From RECO01 sp050485385 (GTDB lineage Bacteria > Pseudomonadota > Alphaproteobacteria > Geminicoccales > Geminicoccaceae), in the NCBI GenBank assembly GCA_050485385.1, contig JBJHBG010000050.1, forward strand, positions 1 through 34,386: DNA of 34,386 nucleotides, read 5' to 3'. This document shows, piece by piece, positions 7,267-15,289 of the stretch (position 1 is its first letter; every line of letters begins with the position of its first letter). Made by a program: the position numbers and the translations under genes. Below the pieces are notes generated by a model, which ran no database searches, had not been told where the DNA came from, and saw nothing but the letters and a program-made list of their open reading frames with translations.

Positions 7267-9315
7267 ATGGATACGCAGCACGCGGGCGACCCGCTGCTCC
7301 AACCGTTCCGCCTCAAGCACCTGGTCTTGAAGAACCGGGTGATGTCGACCGCGCACGAGCCGGCCTACGGCGAGGACGGGCTGCCGAAAGAACGCTACCG
7401 CCGCTACCATGAGGAGAAGGCCAAGGGTGGACTGGCGCTGACCATGACGGCGGGTTCCGCCGTCGTCGCCCGCGACAGCCCCGAGGCCTTCGGCAATCTG
7501 CACGCCTACAAGGACGAGATCGTCCCCTGGCTGCTCGAGCTGGCCGACGCCTGTCATGTCCAGGGCTGCGCCGTGATGATGCAGCTCACCCATCTCGGCC
7601 GTCGCACCGCTTGGAACAAGGGCCACTGGCTGCCGGTCGTTGCCCCCTCGGCCGTGCGCGAGCCGGCCCACCGCGCTTTTCCCAAGGCGCTCGAGGACTG
7701 GGACATCGACCGCATCGTGCAGGACTACGCCGACGCCGCCGAGCGCCTGCAGGCGGGCGGGCTCGACGGCATCGAGATCGAGGCGTACGGGCATCTGCTC
7801 GATCAGTTCTGGTCGCCCGCGACCAACCGGCGCGACGACGACTACGGCGGCAGCCTCGACAACCGCCTGCGCTTCACCTTCCGCGTCCTGGAGGCGATCC
7901 GGGCGCGGGTCGGCCCGCATTTCCTCGTCGGCATCCGCATGGTCGCCGACGAGGACTGGGAGCTGGGCCTCAGCCGCGACGACGGGCTGGAGATCGCCCA
8001 TCGCCTGGTCGACGGCGGCCAAGTCGACTTCCTCAACCTGATCCGCGGTCACATCGACACCGACGCCGCGCTCGCCCGTGTCATCCCGATCCAGGGTACG
8101 CCGTCGGCGCCGCATCTCGAATTCTGCGGCGAGGTCAAGGCGGCGACGCGCTTTCCGGTGTTCCACGCGGCGCGCATCGCCGACGTCGCCACGGCCCGCC
8201 ACGCCATCGCCTCGGGCCAACTCGACATGGTCGGCATGACGCGCGCGCACCTCGCCGAGCCGCACATCGTCCGCAAGACGATGCTCAACGAGGAACATCG
8301 CATCCGCCCCTGCGTCGGCGCCACCTACTGTCTCGACCGCATCTACGAGGGCAAGGACGCGCTCTGCATCCACAACGCCGCGACTGGCCGCGAGGAGCGC
8401 CTGCCGCACGTCGTCCGCCGCACCTCGGGACTGGCGCGACGGGTGGTCGTGGTGGGTGCCGGCCCGGCCGGGCTGGAGGCGGCGCGGGTGGCGGCCGAGC
8501 GCGGCCACGACGTAACGGTACTGGAGGCGGGTGCGCAGGCGGGTGGGCAGCTTCGCCTGGCCGCCCGCGTGGAGCGACGCCGCGAGCTGATCGGCATCGT
8601 CGACTGGCGGGTGGACGAGTTGACGCGGCTGGGCGTCGACCTCCGCTGCAACGTCTACGCCGAAGCCGCCGACGTGCTCGCCCTCGCACCCGACGTGGTG
8701 CTCGTCTGCACCGGAGGCCTGCCGAACACGGCCATCGTCGACGGTCACGAGCACGCGGTGTCGAGTTGGGACGTGCTCGCGGGCGACATCGCACCCGGCG
8801 GCCGCGTCCTGGTCTACGACGACAACGCGCAGCATCCGGGTCTGGCCGCCGCCGAGTTCCTGGCACTCGCGGGCAGCGAGGTCGAGATCGTCACGCCCGA
8901 GCGGTTCTTCGCCGCCGACATCGGCGGGCTCAACCACGCCGCCTACGCCCGCGTGTTCGAGGAGCGGGGCGTGCGCCTCACCATCAACAAGCGGCTGCAG
9001 CGGATCGAGCGCGCCGGCAACCGCTTCGCCGTTACCCTCGGCTCCGACTACGCCGAGACTACCGTCGTCCGCGAGGTCGATCAGGTGGTCGTCGAGCACG
9101 GCACGCTGCCGCTCGACGACCTCTATTTCGCGCTCAAGCCGCAAAGCCGCAATTTGGGTGCGGTCGACTACCGTGCCCTGGTCGCCGTCTGGCCGCAGGG
9201 GCTGTCACCCAACCCGGCCGGTCGCTTCCAGCTCTTTCGGCTCGGCGACGCCGTGGCCAGCCGCAACGTCCATGCCGCAATCTACGACGCCCTCAGGCTC
9301 TGCGTCGCCCTTTGA
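7267..9315 (+). CDS. FMN/FAD old-yellow-enzyme-type oxidoreductase (2,4-dienoyl-CoA reductase / TMADH / N-methylproline demethylase family)
   Basis: A 682-residue cytosolic flavoprotein. Residues 1-370 form the FMN-binding TIM barrel of the old yellow enzyme family, with DYGGSLDNR at 192-200. Residues about 390-680 form a Rossmann-type FAD/NAD(P)H module starting RRVVVVGAGPAGLEAA. The linker should hold a 4Fe-4S cluster, but the motif reads C349-x2-A352-x2-C355-x11-C367: alanine stands where trimethylamine dehydrogenase and dienoyl-CoA reductase have the second cysteine. The CVGATYC...CIHN pattern is what I recall from N-methylproline (stachydrine) demethylase-like members, so demethylation of an N-methyl amine is a fair guess. 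The ATG at 7267 gives the natural N-terminus, and AAGGGA lies upstream. No catabolic partner gene is adjacent. Confidence 0.85.
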   Translation: MDTQHAGDPLLQPFRLKHLVLKNRVMSTAHEPAYGEDGLPKERYRRYHEEKAKGGLALTMTAGSAVVARDSPEAFGNLHAYKDEIVPWLLELADACHVQGCAVMMQLTHLGRRTAWNKGHWLPVVAPSAVREPAHRAFPKALEDWDIDRIVQDYADAAERLQAGGLDGIEIEAYGHLLDQFWSPATNRRDDDYGGSLDNRLRFTFRVLEAIRARVGPHFLVGIRMVADEDWELGLSRDDGLEIAHRLVDGGQVDFLNLIRGHIDTDAALARVIPIQGTPSAPHLEFCGEVKAATRFPVFHAARIADVATARHAIASGQLDMVGMTRAHLAEPHIVRKTMLNEEHRIRPCVGATYCLDRIYEGKDALCIHNAATGREERLPHVVRRTSGLARRVVVVGAGPAGLEAARVAAERGHDVTVLEAGAQAGGQLRLAARVERRRELIGIVDWRVDELTRLGVDLRCNVYAEAADVLALAPDVVLVCTGGLPNTAIVDGHEHAVSSWDVLAGDIAPGGRVLVYDDNAQHPGLAAAEFLALAGSEVEIVTPERFFAADIGGLNHAAYARVFEERGVRLTINKRLQRIERAGNRFAVTLGSDYAETTVVREVDQVVVEHGTLPLDDLYFALKPQSRNLGAVDYRALVAVWPQGLSPNPAGRFQLFRLGDAVASRNVHAAIYDALRLCVAL

Positions 9316-9321
9316 GGCAGG

Positions 9322-9552
9322 TCAACCGGCCTCGTCCAGGTCGTCCAGCGGTTGCAGGATCTCGATGAGTTCGGCCACGCGGCCACTCGGCAAGGGGCGC
9401 ATGTCGTCCATCATCACGTCGTCGGCGGCGGTCCAGGCGATCGCTTGGCGCAGTTCCGCCTCCGTGGCTCCGGTGGCGAGGATGGCGACCGTCGTCGGCG
9501 TATCGATCGGCCCGGCGATCCGGGCCACCGTGGCGGCGGTCAGTTCGGTCAT
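9322..9552 (-). CDS. small hypothetical protein, 76 residues
   Basis: ATG 9552 is preceded by AGGAGGTG, a near-perfect ribosome binding site, and opens a 76-residue acidic soluble protein: MTELTAATVARIAGPIDTPT, then ILATGATEAELRQAIAWTAADD, and a C-terminus GRVAELIEILQPLDDLDEAG. The alternating helix pattern suggests a compact helical domain. It resembles small uncharacterised proteins of Rhodospirillales, but I cannot name a family. It sits between the convergent oxidoreductase (stop 7 bp away) and the ABC importer operon on its own strand, 72 bp beyond whose 3' end it starts, so it need not be part of that operon. Confidence 0.7.
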   Translation of the reverse strand: MTELTAATVARIAGPIDTPTTVAILATGATEAELRQAIAWTAADDVMMDDMRPLPSGRVAELIEILQPLDDLDEAG

Positions 9553-9623
9553 GACGCACCTCCTGCGTTGCTGCCGTTCCCCTCGCTCATGGGATGGGTA
9601 TCGCAAGGGTCGGCTGCAAGCCC

Positions 9624-10574
9624 TCAGCCCAGCGGAAAGAAGCAGGCGGCCCGCGTCGGCACGCCTTCCAGTTCCGGCCGCTCGGCGCGGCAGCGCTCCT
9701 GCGCGCGGGGACAGCGCGAGGCGAACGCGCAGCCCGCGGGCGGTGCCGTCGGGTCCGGCAATTCGGCCGCCCGCGCCTCGGGCTCCAGGCGCTTGCCGCC
9801 GAGGGTCGGCGCCGAGCGCAGCAACAGGTCGGTATAGGGGTGGCGCGGGCGGTGGAAGAGGTCGCGGGCCCGGCCCATCTCGACGATGCGCCCGAAATAC
9901 ATCACCGCCACCCGATCGGCCGAACTCTCCACCACGCCCAGATCGTGGCTGATGAACAGATAGGTGAGGCCGAACTCGGTCTTCAGACGCGCCAGCAGGT
10001 TCAGCACCTGGGCCTGGACCGACACGTCGAGGGCCGAGACCGGCTCGTCGAGCACGACGATGCGCGCCTCGGCAGCCAGCGTCCGCGCGATGCCGATGCG
10101 TTGTGCCTGCCCGCCCGAGAACTCGTGCGGATAGCGGTCGAGGAACTCCGCGCGGAGGCTCACCGCTTCCATCAGCGCCGCGAGCTTCGCGCGCCGCGCC
10201 GCGGCGTCGAGCCCGAGCAGGCGGTGCATCGGCGCTTCCAGCGCTTGGCGGATGGTCTTGCGCGGGTTGAGCGAGGCGACCGGGTCCTGGAACACGTACT
10301 GGACGGTGCGGGCGCGGGCGGCCCAGTCGAGTGCGGACGCATCGCTGCCCTCCAGGCGGATCGTCCCCTCGCTCGGCCGGTCGAGGCCGACCAGCAGCCG
10401 GGCGAGGGTGGATTTGCCGCAGCCGCTCTCGCCGACGATACCGAGCGTCTCGCCCGTGGCGACGTCCAGGTCGACCCCTTGCAGCGCATGGACGGCGGGC
10501 TTGGTGCCGCCGAGCAGGCTGCGGCCGCCGCCGAAGCGGCGCCCCAGCCCCGTCGCCTCGACCGAGCGGCTCAC
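9624..10574 (-). CDS. oligopeptide/dipeptide ABC importer ATPase (DppF-like)
   Basis: A 316-residue ATPase of the peptide/nickel importer family. Walker A is GESGCGKST, the signature FSGGQAQRIGIAR, Walker B IVVLDEPVSALD, the H-loop FISHDLGVV. The C-terminal oligopeptide-binding extension ends with paired cysteines (CAFASRCPRAQERC), a trait of OppD/OppF/DppF proteins that can hold an iron-sulfur cluster. It starts at GTG 10574, overlapping by 4 bp (GTGA) the stop of the upstream permease-ATPase fusion, so the genes are translationally coupled. It is the last gene of the importer operon and pairs with the ATPase half of the fusion as heterodimer. Confidence 0.93.
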   Translation of the reverse strand: MSRSVEATGLGRRFGGGRSLLGGTKPAVHALQGVDLDVATGETLGIVGESGCGKSTLARLLVGLDRPSEGTIRLEGSDASALDWAARARTVQYVFQDPVASLNPRKTIRQALEAPMHRLLGLDAAARRAKLAALMEAVSLRAEFLDRYPHEFSGGQAQRIGIARTLAAEARIVVLDEPVSALDVSVQAQVLNLLARLKTEFGLTYLFISHDLGVVESSADRVAVMYFGRIVEMGRARDLFHRPRHPYTDLLLRSAPTLGGKRLEPEARAAELPDPTAPPAGCAFASRCPRAQERCRAERPELEGVPTRAACFFPLG

Positions 10575-12475
10575 GGGTTCAGTCCGAAGGGGTGGATGCA
10601 GCGCGCCTCGCGGCCCGGAGCTACCGGCACCAACTCGATGGTGCCCACACGACAACGGGCTTCGGCGATGGGGCAGCGCGGGGCGAAGGCGCAGCCGGGC
10701 GGCAGGTCGTCGACCGGTGGCGGCAGGCCCTCGATGGCGTCGAGCCGCCGCTCCGGTTCGCCGAGCACCGGTACGCAGTCGATCAGCTTTCGCGCATAGG
10801 GGTGCGCCGGGTTGGCCAACACGTCGGCCGTGGGGCCGAGTTCGACGATGCGCCCGGCATACATCACCGCCACCCGGTCGCAGAAGGCCGAGACCACGCC
10901 GAAGTCGTGGGTGATGAAGAGGACGGCGGCCCCCCTGGCCTCGGCGAGATCGTGCAGCAGTTGCAGCACCTGCGCCTGGACGGTGACGTCGAGGGCGGTG
11001 GTGGGCTCGTCGGCGACGATCAGCTCGGGGTCGTTGGCGAGCGCCATGGCGATGCACACCCGTTGCCGCATGCCGCCCGAAAGCTCGTGCGGAAAGGCGT
11101 CGAAGCGGGCCTTGGCGTTGGGAATGCGCACCTGCTCCAACAGGGCCAACGCCCGCCGTTCGGCCTCGGCCCGCGAGACCGCACGATGCGCCCGCACCGC
11201 TTCCGCCACCTGCTGGCCCATGGGGAACAGGGGGTGCAGCGTGGTCAACGGGTCCTGAAAGACGTAGGCGACCCGGCCGCCGCGCAAGGTGCGGAGCTCG
11301 TCGAGCGAGGCGCCGAGCAGGTCTTGGCCCTGGAAGCGGACGCTGCCGCCTGCGATTACGCCCGGTGGCGTCGGGACGAGGCGCAGCAGCGACAGAGCGG
11401 TGACCGACTTGCCGGAGCCGCTTTCGCCGACGAGGCCGATGCGTTCGCCGGGGGCGATGTCGAGATCGACGCCGCCGACCGCCTCGAAGGTGCGGGACCC
11501 GGTGCGGAACTGGGTACGAAGGCCGCGGATGGAGAGCGCTGCGTCGGTCGTCTCGACGGCGGGGCGGCCGCCGAGGTCGACGGCAGTGGCGGGCGCCGGT
11601 GCCACCAAAGCACCCGAGCGCAGCCGTGGGTCGAGCGCGTCGCGCACGCCGTCGCCGACGAGGTTGATGCTCATGACCAGGAGGAAGATGGCGAGGCCCG
11701 GGATGATCGACACGTGCGGGGCGTTGAACAGGAGGCGCCGGCCTTCGCCCAGCATCGAGCCGAGGTCGGCCTGGGGCGGCTGCGCGCCGAGGCCCAGGAA
11801 CGAGAGCCCGGCCGTTTCCAGGATCATCCAGCCGACCGTGGTCGACATGGTGACGACGATCACCGGCAGCACGTTGGGCGCCACCTCGCGGAACAGGATG
11901 GTGGCGTGCGAGGCGCCGGAGAGCCGCGCCGCATCGACGAACTCGCGCCGGGCGAGGCCGACCGTCACGCCCCTGATGTTGCGGGCGAAGAAGGGAATGT
12001 TGACGATGGCGATGGCGTAGAGCGCGTTCAAGAGCCCCGGCCCCAGCACGGCGACGATGGCGAGCGCCAGGAGGATGTAGGGAAAGGCCATGACGAGGTC
12101 GATCGCGCGCATCAAGAGGTCGTCGACCCGCCCGCCGGCATAGCCGGCGACGAGCCCGATCAGGGAGCCGACGCTGGCGGCGATCAGCGTCGCCGAGAGG
12201 CCGACGGCGATGGAGACGCGCGCCCCCCAGATCAGCCGCGAAAGCAGGTCGCGGCCGAGGTGGTCGGTGCCGAGCAGGTGGCCCGGCGAGCCCGGCGGTT
12301 GGAGGCGGCCCGCCGTGTTGGTCGCGTTCGGGTCGAGCAGCGGCAGGAGCGGGGCGGCGAGCACCACCAGCAGGATCGTCGCGAGCACGACGAGGCCGAG
12401 CGCGGCGAGCCGGTTGCGGACCAGGAGGGCGAAGGTGGAGGGGCGACTGTGCGCTACGGCCGTGGCGGCGCTCAT
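10571..12475 (-). CDS. ABC importer permease-ATPase fusion (DppC-DppD-like)
   Basis: A 634-residue protein joining two subunits that are usually separate. Residues 1-285 are a DppC-type inner-membrane permease with the LLGTDHLGRDLLSR block, five or six helices and the EAA coupling loop (EFVDAARLSGAS, about 178-190). An Ala/Pro-rich linker (about 287-305) leads to a DppD-type ATPase: Walker A GESGSGKS (350-357), signature LSGGMRQRV, Walker B LIVADEPTTALD, H-loop ITHDFGVVS and the Cys-containing C-terminal extension (CAFAPRCPIAEARC). ATG 12475 overlaps the stop of the permease gene before it (ATGA). No stop or frameshift lies between the halves, so the fusion is genuine in this sequence; similar fusions occur in other alphaproteobacteria. 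Confidence 0.92.
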   Translation of the reverse strand: MSAATAVAHSRPSTFALLVRNRLAALGLVVLATILLVVLAAPLLPLLDPNATNTAGRLQPPGSPGHLLGTDHLGRDLLSRLIWGARVSIAVGLSATLIAASVGSLIGLVAGYAGGRVDDLLMRAIDLVMAFPYILLALAIVAVLGPGLLNALYAIAIVNIPFFARNIRGVTVGLARREFVDAARLSGASHATILFREVAPNVLPVIVVTMSTTVGWMILETAGLSFLGLGAQPPQADLGSMLGEGRRLLFNAPHVSIIPGLAIFLLVMSINLVGDGVRDALDPRLRSGALVAPAPATAVDLGGRPAVETTDAALSIRGLRTQFRTGSRTFEAVGGVDLDIAPGERIGLVGESGSGKSVTALSLLRLVPTPPGVIAGGSVRFQGQDLLGASLDELRTLRGGRVAYVFQDPLTTLHPLFPMGQQVAEAVRAHRAVSRAEAERRALALLEQVRIPNAKARFDAFPHELSGGMRQRVCIAMALANDPELIVADEPTTALDVTVQAQVLQLLHDLAEARGAAVLFITHDFGVVSAFCDRVAVMYAGRIVELGPTADVLANPAHPYARKLIDCVPVLGEPERRLDAIEGLPPPVDDLPPGCAFAPRCPIAEARCRVGTIELVPVAPGREARCIHPFGLNP

Positions 12476-13416
12476 CGGAGCCTCGGGTCGAGCACGGTCT
12501 GGGCGACGTCGGCGAGGAGGTTGAACAGCACGTAGCTGGCGGCGACCACCAGCACGCCACCCTGCACCAGCAGGATGTCGCGCCGCGAGATCGCATCGAC
12601 CAGCATGCGGCCGATGCCGGGCCACTGGAACACGGTCTCGACGTAGACCGCGCCGCCGAGCACGAAGCCCGCCTGGACGCCGATGACGGGGATGACACCG
12701 ACCAGCGCCGCCTTGAAGGCGTGGACGTAGATCACCCGCCGTTCGGCCACGCCCTTGGCGCGGGCGGTGCGGACGTAGTCCTGGCGCAGCACCTCCAGCA
12801 TGGCGGTGCGCGTCAGCCGGGCGATGACGCCGGTCGCGACCACGGCGAGGGTGACCGCCGGCATGACGAGGTGCCGCAGGAGGTCGGCGAGGTCGCCGCC
12901 GCCATAGGCCGCGTACATCCCCGACGCCGGCAGCCAGCGGAGCTGCACCGCGAACAGCATGATCATGAGGAGCCCCAGCCAGAAGGCCGGGGTGGAGATG
13001 CCGACCAGAACGAGAAAGGTGACGATGCGGTCGGTCCAGCCGAACTGCCGCACGGCGGCGGCGATGCCGGCCAGGAGCCCGAACACCGAGCACAGGAGCA
13101 GTGCGGTACCGGCCAGGATCAGCGTCGCGCCGAAGCGCTCGAACACCTCGTCGGCGACCGGGCGGTTGAGGGCGAAGCTGCGCCCCATGTCACCTTGGAG
13201 CAGGTTGCCCAGCCACGTGAAGTACTGCGCCACCAGCGGCTGATCGAGGCCGAGTTGCCGGTTCAGCCGCTCGACGTTCTCGGGCGTGGCATAGGCCCCC
13301 AGGATGGCGGTCGCCGGATCACCCGGGATCAACGCCATCATCGAGAAGACGACGACCGAGAGCCCGAAGAGGATCGGCACCGTCAACAGCAGCCGTTTGA
13401 CGACGTAGCGCCCCAC
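12472..13416 (-). CDS. ABC importer permease (DppB-like)
   Basis: A 314-residue inner-membrane permease of the peptide/nickel class, starting GRYVVKRLLLTVPILFGLSV, with six helices and an EAA-type loop (DYVRTARAKGVAERRVIYVH). It forms the channel together with the permease half of the fusion protein that follows. GTG 13416 is chosen because the family N-terminus begins exactly there and GGAGGG lies upstream; the longer open frame upstream is translated poly-G and poly-C artefact. The sequence just 5' of this gene is the damaged scaffold region, so the true promoter and spacing to the binding-protein gene cannot be read. Confidence 0.92.
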   Translation of the reverse strand: MGRYVVKRLLLTVPILFGLSVVVFSMMALIPGDPATAILGAYATPENVERLNRQLGLDQPLVAQYFTWLGNLLQGDMGRSFALNRPVADEVFERFGATLILAGTALLLCSVFGLLAGIAAAVRQFGWTDRIVTFLVLVGISTPAFWLGLLMIMLFAVQLRWLPASGMYAAYGGGDLADLLRHLVMPAVTLAVVATGVIARLTRTAMLEVLRQDYVRTARAKGVAERRVIYVHAFKAALVGVIPVIGVQAGFVLGGAVYVETVFQWPGIGRMLVDAISRRDILLVQGGVLVVAASYVLFNLLADVAQTVLDPRLR

Positions 13417-13435
13417 CGCGCCCGGCCCTCCGCCT

Positions 13436-13575
13436 GGAAGTGGGGGGGGCGGGGGCGCGGCCGGGGGGGGGGGGGGGGGGGGGCCAGAAAACCCCCCCCC
13501 CCCCCCGAAAAGAAAGCCAGCAGCAAAAAAAGGGAGAAAGAAAGGGGCAACCCCCAACCCCAAAANNNNNNNNNN
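13436..13575. other. low-complexity stretch and assembly gap (10 N)
   Basis: This stretch contains runs of more than fifteen G and of C, then A/G-rich simple sequence, ending in ten N at 13566-13575. Nothing here looks like coding or regulatory DNA of this genome. It is a scaffold join with unreliable flanks. The genes on both sides are parts of one importer operon on the same strand, so the join itself is plausible. The sequence right of the gap (from 13576) is a copy of the intergenic repeat seen at 24989-25015, which would explain why assembly failed here. Confidence 0.85.
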
Positions 13576-13581
13576 CGGCAG

Positions 13582-13623
13582 GGCCGTCGCCTGGGGGGTG
13601 CGGGGGGACCATCAAGTCCCCCC
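13582..13623. repeat. GC-rich intergenic repeat, behind the binding-protein gene
   Basis: GCCGTCGCCTGGGGGG at 13583-13598 is identical to 24989-25004. The hairpin GGGGGGAC-N6-GTCCCCCC at 13602-13623 matches 261-282, with one loop base changed. It lies 8 bp after the stop codon of the substrate-binding protein. Its left part is lost in the gap. Confidence 0.65.
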
Positions 13624-13631
13624 GCCCACCC

Positions 13632-15188
13632 TCAGTTCTTCACCACGTCCTTCAACAGCAGGAAGAACGACGGCTCCAGCCGGAAGCCTTCGACGCGATC
13701 GTTGGTCACGGCGTTCTGCTGCCAGTTGGCGACGAAGGCCCAGGGCGCGTCCTCGTGGACGATGGCCTGCATTTCCCGGTAGAGCCGTGCCCGCTCCTCC
13801 TGGTCGGTCGCGCGGCGCGCCGCCTCGAGGAGCTCGTCGACCTCCGGGTTGGAGTAGTAGCCGGAGTTGAAGCCGCCCTGGTCGGGCATCGCGTCGGTGC
13901 GCAGCGCCAGATAGGGCAGGGTGTCCGGGTCGTTGGTCATCCAGGCCATCTGCGCCATGTCGGCCTGCCCTTCGAGGCCCGGATTGACGCGGCCGAGAAA
14001 GGTGTTCCACTCGTAGGTCTCGATCCGCACGTCGAGCCCGACGCGGGCGAGGTCGGCCTGGATGGCAGCCCCCATGGCGATGGGGTCGAGCATGCCGGAG
14101 CCGCCCTCGGTGACGTAGAAGGTCAGGCTCGCTCCCTCGGCGCCGGCCTCGGTCAGAAGCTCGCGGGCGCGGTCGGGATCATAGGGGTAGGGCTCCAACT
14201 CCTCGTTGTAGGCCCAGGCGAAGGCCGGCGGCGTGGGGCCGGCGGCGACCGTGGCGGTGCCCTGGAGCACGTCGTCGACGAGGCTTTCCTTGTCGATGGC
14301 GTAGTTCACCGCCTGACGCACGCGGCGGTCGGCGAACGGCCCTTCCTTGACGTTGAGGATGAGGAACCAGAGGTGCGGGCCCGCCTGCTCGTGGACGGTG
14401 AACATGGGATCGTCCTGGAACATGGCGACGTTGTCCGGCGGCACCTCGACCATGACGTCGACGCCGCCCGACAGCATCTCGGCGACCCGCGTGTTGGCGT
14501 CGCCGATGGGCCGGAAGACGACGGCCTGAAGGCCGGGGGCGCCGTCCCAATGCTCCGCGTTCGCCTCGACCACGACGCGCGTGCCGCCTTGCCACTCGGC
14601 GAAGCGGAAGGGGCCGGTGCCGGACGGGTTGCGGCCGAAGTCCTGGCCATGCTGCTCGACCGCCGTGGGCGAGACGATCAGGCCGGTCGGATAGGCGAGA
14701 TTGGAGAGAAACGGTGCGTAGGGCGCATCCAGGGTGAAGCGAACCGTGCGCTCGTCCACCGCTTCCACCGTCTCGATGGCGGCGAAGAAGAAGCTCAAGG
14801 GGAACGGCCCGGTATCGTGATGGGGGTGGTCCTCGTCGAGCATGCGCTCGAAGTTGAACACCACGGCCTCCGCGTCGAGCGCGCTGCCGTCGTGGAACCT
14901 CACGCCTTCCCGGAGCGTGAAGGTGTAGACGGTGCCGTCGTCGCCGATCTCCCAGCTCTCGGCGAGCGCCGGCTCGACCTCCAGGGTGCCGGGCGCGTAG
15001 CGCACCAGCCCATCGTAGAGGTTCATCAGGATGCGAAAGTCGTTCACCGCGGTGACGGCGTGCGGGTCGAGCGACTGCGGCTCCGCGATCTGCGCCACGA
15101 CGAGCACGCCGGGTGGGGTTTGCGCTTGGCTCGGGGCGACGAAGGCCAGGGCGATCGCCAGCGCCAAGAGGCGCAGGGGCCAGAGCAT
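13632..15188 (-). CDS. peptide/nickel-type ABC importer substrate-binding protein (family 5)
   Basis: A 518-residue periplasmic protein with a Sec signal peptide (MLWPLRLLALAIALAFVAPSQAQ, trimmed after an Ala) and the family-5 binding-protein core. Recognisable are PQSLDPHAVTAVND, the LYDGLVRY block, LAESWEIGDDGTVYTF and FHDGSALDAEAVVF. Members bind peptides, nickel chelates, glutathione or opine-like compounds; this ligand cannot be read. ATG 15188 has a GGGAGAG site upstream. It is the first gene of the importer operon and is transcribed divergently from the M20 amidase 101 bp away, which suggests that the ligand is the amidase substrate. Confidence 0.92.
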   Translation of the reverse strand: MLWPLRLLALAIALAFVAPSQAQTPPGVLVVAQIAEPQSLDPHAVTAVNDFRILMNLYDGLVRYAPGTLEVEPALAESWEIGDDGTVYTFTLREGVRFHDGSALDAEAVVFNFERMLDEDHPHHDTGPFPLSFFFAAIETVEAVDERTVRFTLDAPYAPFLSNLAYPTGLIVSPTAVEQHGQDFGRNPSGTGPFRFAEWQGGTRVVVEANAEHWDGAPGLQAVVFRPIGDANTRVAEMLSGGVDVMVEVPPDNVAMFQDDPMFTVHEQAGPHLWFLILNVKEGPFADRRVRQAVNYAIDKESLVDDVLQGTATVAAGPTPPAFAWAYNEELEPYPYDPDRARELLTEAGAEGASLTFYVTEGGSGMLDPIAMGAAIQADLARVGLDVRIETYEWNTFLGRVNPGLEGQADMAQMAWMTNDPDTLPYLALRTDAMPDQGGFNSGYYSNPEVDELLEAARRATDQEERARLYREMQAIVHEDAPWAFVANWQQNAVTNDRVEGFRLEPSFFLLLKDVVKN

Positions 15189-15289
15189 GGGGTCTCTCCC
15201 GTTGGTCCTGAGCGTCGGCTTGGCAGGAGACACGTCGCGGGCGAGGGCGGCAAGGCTCACCCGTGCCGAATGGCCCGAAAGGAGGACGC

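Noticed and set aside
6541..9144. Minus-strand open frame of 867 codons opposite the old-yellow-enzyme-type gene
   Set aside because: No family pattern; the plus-strand protein has clear FMN and FAD motifs over the same bases.
10331..12535. Plus-strand open frame of 734 codons across the ABC importer
   Set aside because: Low-complexity shadow of the importer genes, which have complete ABC motifs and coupled starts.
13436..13575. Poly-G and poly-C tract as a possible G-quadruplex or functional repeat
   Set aside because: It adjoins an N gap and contains A/G simple sequence unlike the rest of the window; an assembly artefact is far more likely.
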